A stretch of DNA of 64,000 nucleotides from Halomicrobium sp. LC1Hm. Its GTDB lineage: Archaea > Halobacteriota > Halobacteria > Halobacteriales > Haloarculaceae. Both the position numbers and the translations under genes were made by a program. Of this stretch, positions 59,548 to 64,000 are shown piece after piece. Each line of letters opens with the position of its first letter. The first letter of the stretch is position 1. The notes beneath the pieces are model-generated. The model did not search any database and was not told where the DNA came from. It saw only the letters and a list, made by a program, of their open reading frames with translations. The stretch spans positions 2,852,001 to 2,916,000 of the forward strand of contig NZ_CP044129.1 of the NCBI RefSeq assembly GCF_009617995.1, read 5' to 3'.

Positions 59548-60238
59548 CACCGACAGCGCCGTGGTGCTGGCCTCGGGCGGGATGGACAGCGCGACCGCGG
59601 CATACGAGGCCGCCGAACGGGGTTACGAGGAGCTGTACCTCCTGCACACGAGCTACGGCCAGGCGACCGAGGAGACCGAACGCGCGTGTGCTGAGGCGCT
59701 TGCCGACCACGTCGACGCGGCCGACTTCCTCCACGTCGAGACTGGCCACCTCACACAGATCGGGGCCTCCTCGCTGACCGACGAGGAGATGGCCGTGGCC
59801 GACGCCGATCTGGACAGCGACGAGATCCCGACCTCGTACGTCCCCTTCCGGAACGCGAACCTCCTGTCGATGGCCGTCTCCTACGCCGAGGCCAACGACT
59901 GTTCGGCGGTGTTCATCGGGGCTCACTCCGAGGACTTCTCGGGGTATCCCGACTGCCGCCCACAGTTCTTCGAGGCGTTCCAGCGGGTGATCGAGGTCGG
60001 CACGAAGCCAGACACCGAGATCGAACTGGTCGCGCCCTTCGTCGAGTGGTCCAAGACCGACATCGCCGAGCGCGGACTCGAACTCGGGGTGCCCTACGAG
60101 GACACCTGGAGTTGCTACCGCGAGTCGCCCCCGGCCTGTGGGACCTGTGACGCCTGTGCCTTCCGACTCCAGGCGTTCCAGAATCTCGGCGAACGCGACC
60201 CCGTCGAGTACGCCGAACGGCCCGACTACACGGAGTAA
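59540..60238 (+). CDS. queC: 7-cyano-7-deazaguanine (preQ0) synthase
   Basis: This 232-residue ATP pyrophosphatase-fold enzyme has the PP-loop SGGMDSAT (residues 12-19) and a zinc-binding cysteine cluster near the end (SCYRESPPACGTCDAC). It forms the nitrile of preQ0, the precursor of archaeosine in tRNA. It ends the four-gene operon, so the window contains the full route from GTP to preQ0. Confidence 0.95.
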   Translation: MSDTDSAVVLASGGMDSATAAYEAAERGYEELYLLHTSYGQATEETERACAEALADHVDAADFLHVETGHLTQIGASSLTDEEMAVADADLDSDEIPTSYVPFRNANLLSMAVSYAEANDCSAVFIGAHSEDFSGYPDCRPQFFEAFQRVIEVGTKPDTEIELVAPFVEWSKTDIAERGLELGVPYEDTWSCYRESPPACGTCDACAFRLQAFQNLGERDPVEYAERPDYTE

Positions 60239-60322
60239 TTCACCGTCGCCGTTCGCGCTGACGGTCCGCTCTGTCGGACGTACGCCGAAGCGTCGTTCGG
60301 GAGGCGCGACGAAAAGACGGCC

Positions 60323-60709
60323 TCACCGCTCGAACCCAGCCGCTGCAGCTAAACCGTCGAGCAGGTACACCGCGCCGGTCTCGGTCGTCGCCAGGGGCAC
60401 GTCGTGAACGTCACAGATCCGTAGGAGCGCCGAGATGTCCGGCTCGTGGGGCTGGGCAGTCTGTGGATCCCGGAGGAAGACGATGCCGTCGATCCGACCG
60501 TCGACGACCTCGGCACCGATCTGGGTGTCGCCCCCGACCGGTCCCGACTCCTTGCGCTCGACGGTCAGGTTCGTCGCCTCGGTGATGCGCTTGCCGGTGG
60601 TGCCGGTCCCGACGACGTCGAAGGTTTCCAGCAGCGTCTCGTACTCCCGTGCCAGATCGATGATGTCGGGCTTCTTCTCGTCGTGTGCGATGAGCGCGAC
60701 GCGCGTCAT
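60323..60709 (-). CDS. mgsA: Methylglyoxal synthase
   Basis: The 128-residue enzyme has the family start [12 protein letters not shown], the phosphate-binding [10 protein letters not shown] and [10 protein letters not shown], and [14 protein letters not shown]. It converts dihydroxyacetone phosphate to methylglyoxal, a relief valve for sugar phosphates. It converges on queC. Confidence 0.95.
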   Translation of the reverse strand: MTRVALIAHDEKKPDIIDLAREYETLLETFDVVGTGTTGKRITEATNLTVERKESGPVGGDTQIGAEVVDGRIDGIVFLRDPQTAQPHEPDISALLRICDVHDVPLATTETGAVYLLDGLAAAAGFER

Positions 60710-60760
60710 AGCGAGTGAGTGGTGCCCCTCGTCTATAGATGTGATGCACGCCGCCGAGGA

Positions 60761-61024
60761 CTACTCGACGGTCACGTCGCCGTCGCTGGTGACGGTCACG
60801 TCGTAGCCCTCGACCGCGAAGGTGATCGCCTCGTCGCTGCCGTTGACGACCGCGGCCAGCTCGTCGGCGTCGACGTAGCGCCCGAGATCGTCGATCTCCG
60901 CCGCCGTCAGCTCGCTGGCCGAGAGCAGCGACTCGACGATCACGTCTTCGGCCGGCGTCGGAGTGACCCACTCGTCCCCGGTGTCCCCACGAATCATGTA
61001 CACTGTACTGTCGTCCGAGTCCAT
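60761..61024 (-). CDS. HalOD1 output-domain protein
   Basis: The 87-residue protein matches the haloarchaeal HalOD1 domain: SLLSASELTAAEIDDLGRYVDADELAAVV followed by a C-terminal strand pair (ITFAVEGYDVTVTSDGDVTVE). HalOD1 occurs as an output module of response regulators or, as here, alone. Partners are not visible nearby. Confidence 0.83.
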   Translation of the reverse strand: MDSDDSTVYMIRGDTGDEWVTPTPAEDVIVESLLSASELTAAEIDDLGRYVDADELAAVVNGSDEAITFAVEGYDVTVTSDGDVTVE

Positions 61025-61301
61025 ACGCGGTCGAACGACCGCGACACATATAATCCGGTACGAGTAGTTTCTGGCTCTGAAACAACCGGAAACAACGGGA
61101 CCGCCGTCGAGCGTCGTGACTGGGCGAACGAAAATAGGTCGGCCGCGAACAGCGCGTGCCGACCCAGTGACCAGACTGACGAATCCGGGCAGCCGTTCTC
61201 GCAGTGTACGGGAGCCGCTGCCCTGGCATCACCTCCGAAGTGATGCAGTTGTGCGGTACACGGCACCACGTCATAGTTCTTTCGCCGACCGCCCGGCGTC
61301 G
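61025..61301. other. Intergenic region with one hairpin
   Basis: No gene is evident. A perfect seven-base stem (GCATCAC/GTGATGC, 61226-61246) lies inside a larger imperfect palindrome from GTGTAC to GTACAC. The region passes directly into the 80-bp tandem repeat. Confidence 0.5.
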
Positions 61302-61501
61302 GAGTCACGACCGGACACCACAGGGACAGCTGGCAACCCCATACTGCCACCTGTCCGTCTGTGATCCGAGTCGCAACTACCGAGTTACGACCGGACACCA
61401 TAGAGACAGCTGGCAACCCCATACTGCCACCTGTCCGTCTGTGATCCGAGTCGCAACTACCGAGTTACGACCGGACACCATAGAGACAGCTGGCAGTATC
61501 A
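61302..61501. repeat. Palindromic element expanded as 80-bp tandem repeat (copy C)
   Basis: An 80-bp unit repeats about 2.4 times: the block CCGGACACCA recurs at 61311, 61391 and 61471. Read on the minus strand, the first unit starts TGATACTGCCAGCTGTC at 61501 and closes with GACAGGTGGCAGTAT near 61422, matching the ends of copies A, B and D. The TGA at 61501 is the stop of the dUTPase gene. Confidence 0.85.
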
Positions 61502-61963
61502 GTCGAGTTTCTCGTGCTGGTAAGAACCCTCGTAGGTCTCCTCGTGGGCGGCCTCGGCGAGGACGAACTGTGCGATCCGGGCGTCGGCTTCGAGTTCGAT
61601 CTCGTGGTGGACTTCGAGGAGTCCCTCGCCGCGGCCCTCGTAGCCGGCGTCCCAGACGGCAGTGTGGAGCATACAGGAGTTGCGCATCAGCGACGAGCGC
61701 GGGTAGACGAAGCCGACGTGGCCCTCGGGGACGGCGACCCGTTCGCCGTACTCGGCGACGTACGCGCCGGGTTCGAGTCGGTAGACGCCGTCGTCGGGCT
61801 CGATCTCGGTCCGGTCACCGACGTGCTTGTCGCCGCGTTCGATCCGACCCGGCTCGACCTGTTCGGACACCGCCGCGAGCGTCAGGTCGACGCCGTTTGG
61901 CTGGACCTGTTCGGGTCGCAGGTCACCCAGCGCCTCGGCGACGAAACGTCCGCTCTTGTACAT
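61499..61963 (-). CDS. dut: dUTPase (DCD/DUT family)
   Basis: The 154-residue trimeric-type enzyme has the core QPNGVDLTL, FVYPRSSLMRNSCML, the A-V-W-D-A-G-Y-E-G-R-G-E motif and a C-terminal Q-F-V-L-A-E strand. The family contains dUTPases and dCTP deaminases; the short length favours dUTPase, which keeps uracil out of DNA. Its stop is the first codon of palindromic element C. Confidence 0.8.
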   Translation of the reverse strand: MYKSGRFVAEALGDLRPEQVQPNGVDLTLAAVSEQVEPGRIERGDKHVGDRTEIEPDDGVYRLEPGAYVAEYGERVAVPEGHVGFVYPRSSLMRNSCMLHTAVWDAGYEGRGEGLLEVHHEIELEADARIAQFVLAEAAHEETYEGSYQHEKLD

Positions 61964-62193
61964 GCCCTATCGGTCGGTAACCAGCGTGATGAGCCTTCCG
62001 AGACCGCCACGTCGAACCGAGGGACGCGAGACGGATCCGGATGAACAATGGTTCGGATTTCCCGAGCAGTATCGAACGATCGGCAAAGATCCTCGGCGAG
62101 AGTCGCGAGAAACTGAGCAGATCCGGTGGCTTACCGGCGCAAAAGGCCACAATTCGGCAGACACCGCTCGAAAACTCGCGGGAATACGCGGGA

Positions 62194-62199
62194 TTTATA
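62194..62199 (+). promoter_or_regulatory. TATA box of the aconitase gene
   Basis: TTTATA lies 28-33 bases before the ATG at 62227, the usual spacing for a leaderless haloarchaeal message. No other regulatory motif is seen in the gap 61964-62226. Confidence 0.6.
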
Positions 62200-62226
62200 C
62201 GCGCGCGCCGTCGACTCACGGACGTT

Positions 62227-64000
62227 ATGGGACAGACGCTCACGGAGAAAATCCTCGACGATCACCTCGTCGAAGGCGAACTCACGCCCGGCGAGGAGAT
62301 CGGGATCGAAATCGACCAGGTGCTGACACAGGACACGACCGGGACGCTCGTGTGGCTCCAGTTCGAAGCGCTGGGACTCGAAGAGGTCCAGACGGAACTG
62401 GCCGCCCAGTACTGTGACCACCAGACCTACCAGTTCGACTTCAAGAACACGGACGACCACCGCTTCCTGCGCTCGGCCGCTGGGACCTTCGGTGCCCACT
62501 TCTCCCGGCCCGGCAACGGTATCTGTCACAACGTCCACAAGGAGAACTTCGCCGCGCCCGGCAAGACGATGCTCGGCTCGGACTCCCACACGCCGACCCC
62601 CGGCGGTCTGGGCGAGCTCGCGATCGGCTCGGGCGGCCTCGACGTGGCCGTCGCCATGGGTGGCGGTGCTTACTACATCGACATGCCCGAGGTCGTCAAC
62701 GTCCGCCTCGAAGGCGAGCTGCCCGAGTGGGCGACCGCCAAGGACGTCATCCTCGAACTGCTCCGCCGGCTCTCGGTCAAGGGCGGCGTCGGCAAGGTGC
62801 TCGAATACACCGGCCCCGGCGTCGAGAGCCTGACCGTCCCCGAGCGGACGACCATCACCAACATGGGGACCGAGCTCGGTGCGACCACCTCGATCTTCCC
62901 GACCGACGAGCAGACCGAGGACTACCTCTCGCGCCTCGGTCGCGAAGACGAGTACGTCGAGCTCCAGCCCGACGACGACGCCGAGTACGCCGACGAGATC
63001 GTCGTCGACCTCTCGGACCTCGAACCGCTCATCGCACAGCCGTCCATGCCCGACAACGTCGTCCCCGTCGAGGAAGTCGAGGGCGTCGACGTCGAGCAGG
63101 TCATGATCGGCTCCTGTACGAACGGTGCCTACGAGGACATCCTCCCGGCCGCGAAGATGCTGGAGGATCGCAACGTCGACAAGAAGACCGAGATGATCGT
63201 CGCGCCCGGCTCCAAGCAGGCCTCCGAGATGCTGGCTCGCGAGGGCTGGACCGCGGAGATGATGGCCGCTGGCGTCAACTTCTCGGAAGCGACGTGTGGT
63301 GCCTGTATCGGCATCGGTCACGTCCCGGCCTCGGACTCGGTCTCGCTGCGGACCTTCAACCGCAACTTCGAGGGTCGCTCCGGTATCGAGGACGACTCCG
63401 TCTACCTCTGTTCGCCCGAGGTCGCCACCGCGGCGGCACTCAAAGGCGAAATCGTCGACCCGCGCAACCTCGCCGACGAGCTCGGCGATCTGGACGCGCC
63501 GGGTATCGAGCTGCCCGACGAGTACATCGGCAACTCCGAGTCGGACCTCATCGCGCCCGACGAGGCCGTCGACGACGAGCTCATCAAAGGCCCCAACATC
63601 GGCGACGTGCCGCTGAAGGACCCGCTGGGATCGGACATCGAGGGTGAGGCGCTCCTCAAGATGGAGGACAACATCACCACCGACCACATCATCCCGGCGA
63701 CGGCGGACATCCTCAAGTTCCGCTCGAACATCGACAAGCTGAGCGACTTCACGCTCTCGCGTGTCGACGACACCTTCGCCCAGCGCGCCAAGGACAACGA
63801 CGGCGGCGTCCTCGTCGCAGGCGAGAACTACGGACAGGGCTCCTCGCGCGAACACGCGGCCCTCTGTCCGATGTATCTCGGCATCGACGCCGTCCTCGCA
63901 CAGAGCTTCGCCCGCATCCACAAGGCGAACCTCTTCAACTTCGGGATCGTTCCCCTGGAGATCGACGCGGACACCTACGAGCAGATCGAGCAGGGCGACG
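62227..64000 (+). CDS. acnA: Aconitate hydratase (5' part, runs off window)
   Basis: The visible 591 codons cover most of an aconitase that interconverts citrate and isocitrate. The [4Fe-4S] ligands are Cys297 (GSCTNG), Cys357 and Cys360 (CGACIG). The substrate residues GSDSHTPTPGG and the swivel-domain motif GENYGQGSSREHAA are present. The compact length and direct joining of the domains fit the archaeal/mitochondrial-like group. The start is the ATG at 62227 behind a TATA box. The stop lies beyond the window. Confidence 0.93.
   Translation, partial: MGQTLTEKILDDHLVEGELTPGEEIGIEIDQVLTQDTTGTLVWLQFEALGLEEVQTELAAQYCDHQTYQFDFKNTDDHRFLRSAAGTFGAHFSRPGNGICHNVHKENFAAPGKTMLGSDSHTPTPGGLGELAIGSGGLDVAVAMGGGAYYIDMPEVVNVRLEGELPEWATAKDVILELLRRLSVKGGVGKVLEYTGPGVESLTVPERTTITNMGTELGATTSIFPTDEQTEDYLSRLGREDEYVELQPDDDAEYADEIVVDLSDLEPLIAQPSMPDNVVPVEEVEGVDVEQVMIGSCTNGAYEDILPAAKMLEDRNVDKKTEMIVAPGSKQASEMLAREGWTAEMMAAGVNFSEATCGACIGIGHVPASDSVSLRTFNRNFEGRSGIEDDSVYLCSPEVATAAALKGEIVDPRNLADELGDLDAPGIELPDEYIGNSESDLIAPDEAVDDELIKGPNIGDVPLKDPLGSDIEGEALLKMEDNITTDHIIPATADILKFRSNIDKLSDFTLSRVDDTFAQRAKDNDGGVLVAGENYGQGSSREHAALCPMYLGIDAVLAQSFARIHKANLFNFGIVPLEIDADTYEQIEQGD

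Noticed and set aside
61302-61501. Possible CRISPR array
   Set aside because: The repeat period is 80 bases and whole units are alike, with no unique spacers between short repeats and no cas genes in the window.
62131-63921. Antisense frame of 596 residues over aconitase
   Set aside because: The plus strand encodes an unmistakable aconitase with iron-sulfur cysteines; the antisense product is a low-complexity shadow.

Overview
The window is GC-rich DNA of a halophilic archaeon (class Halobacteria). The proteins are strongly acidic, many exported proteins carry a twin-arginine motif followed by a lipobox cysteine, translation starts often lie about 25-30 bases after a TATA-like box with no leader, and haloarchaea-specific families are common (HalOD1, amphi-Trp, DUF5790, DUF7331, DUF7845). 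A dispersed palindrome at 50.3 kb resembles, from memory, one common in Haloarcula, so Haloarculaceae is plausible but not proven.

Region by region: 0-8 kb holds two DUF3179 proteins with membrane partners, a CxxC flavin reductase, NAD(P)HX epimerase, an MFS carrier, a DsrE protein and a peroxiredoxin-like protein. 8-10.7 kb is a NitT/TauT-type ABC importer. 11-14.3 kb holds small regulators and an HxlR-flavoenzyme operon. 14.3-18.7 kb has a soluble chemotaxis transducer, a decayed transducer copy and a polyhydroxyalkanoate-degradation operon (patatin-type depolymerase plus 3-hydroxybutyrate dehydrogenase). 19-22.2 kb has a TauE/SafE exporter, an AhpD-like protein and a redoxin. An IS6-family element lies at 22.3-23.1 kb.

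23.2-38.85 kb is a complete-looking integrated virus of the pleolipovirus type, closest in plan to the SNJ2-like temperate betapleolipoviruses. It lies between a 12-bp direct repeat and the 3' end of a CAT-anticodon tRNA gene. It carries an integrase operon, a divergent winged-helix regulator, a plus-strand structural operon (membrane protein, spike, P-loop NTPase), a nuclease-like gene, and a minus-strand replication operon that includes a small tRNA-guanine transglycosylase-like (possibly DpdA-like) enzyme. Several AT-rich cargo genes are inserted, including a HEPN-motif protein, a membrane metalloprotease-like protein and a four-helix membrane protein.

38.8-64 kb is housekeeping chromosome: tRNAs, CCA-adding enzyme, histone deacetylase next to a double histone, a replication protein A homologue, glucose-6-phosphate dehydrogenase (Azf type), archaeal dihydroneopterin aldolase, ArfB-like amidohydrolase, a lone TrpB, the complete preQ0 operon queD-queE-folE-queC, methylglyoxal synthase, dUTPase and the 5' part of aconitase, which runs off the end.

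Two themes link the parts. The chromosome makes preQ0, the base that a TGT-like viral enzyme would need. Four 83-86 bp palindromic elements are scattered through the chromosome, and in every case one end, TGATAC, supplies the stop codon of the neighbouring gene.
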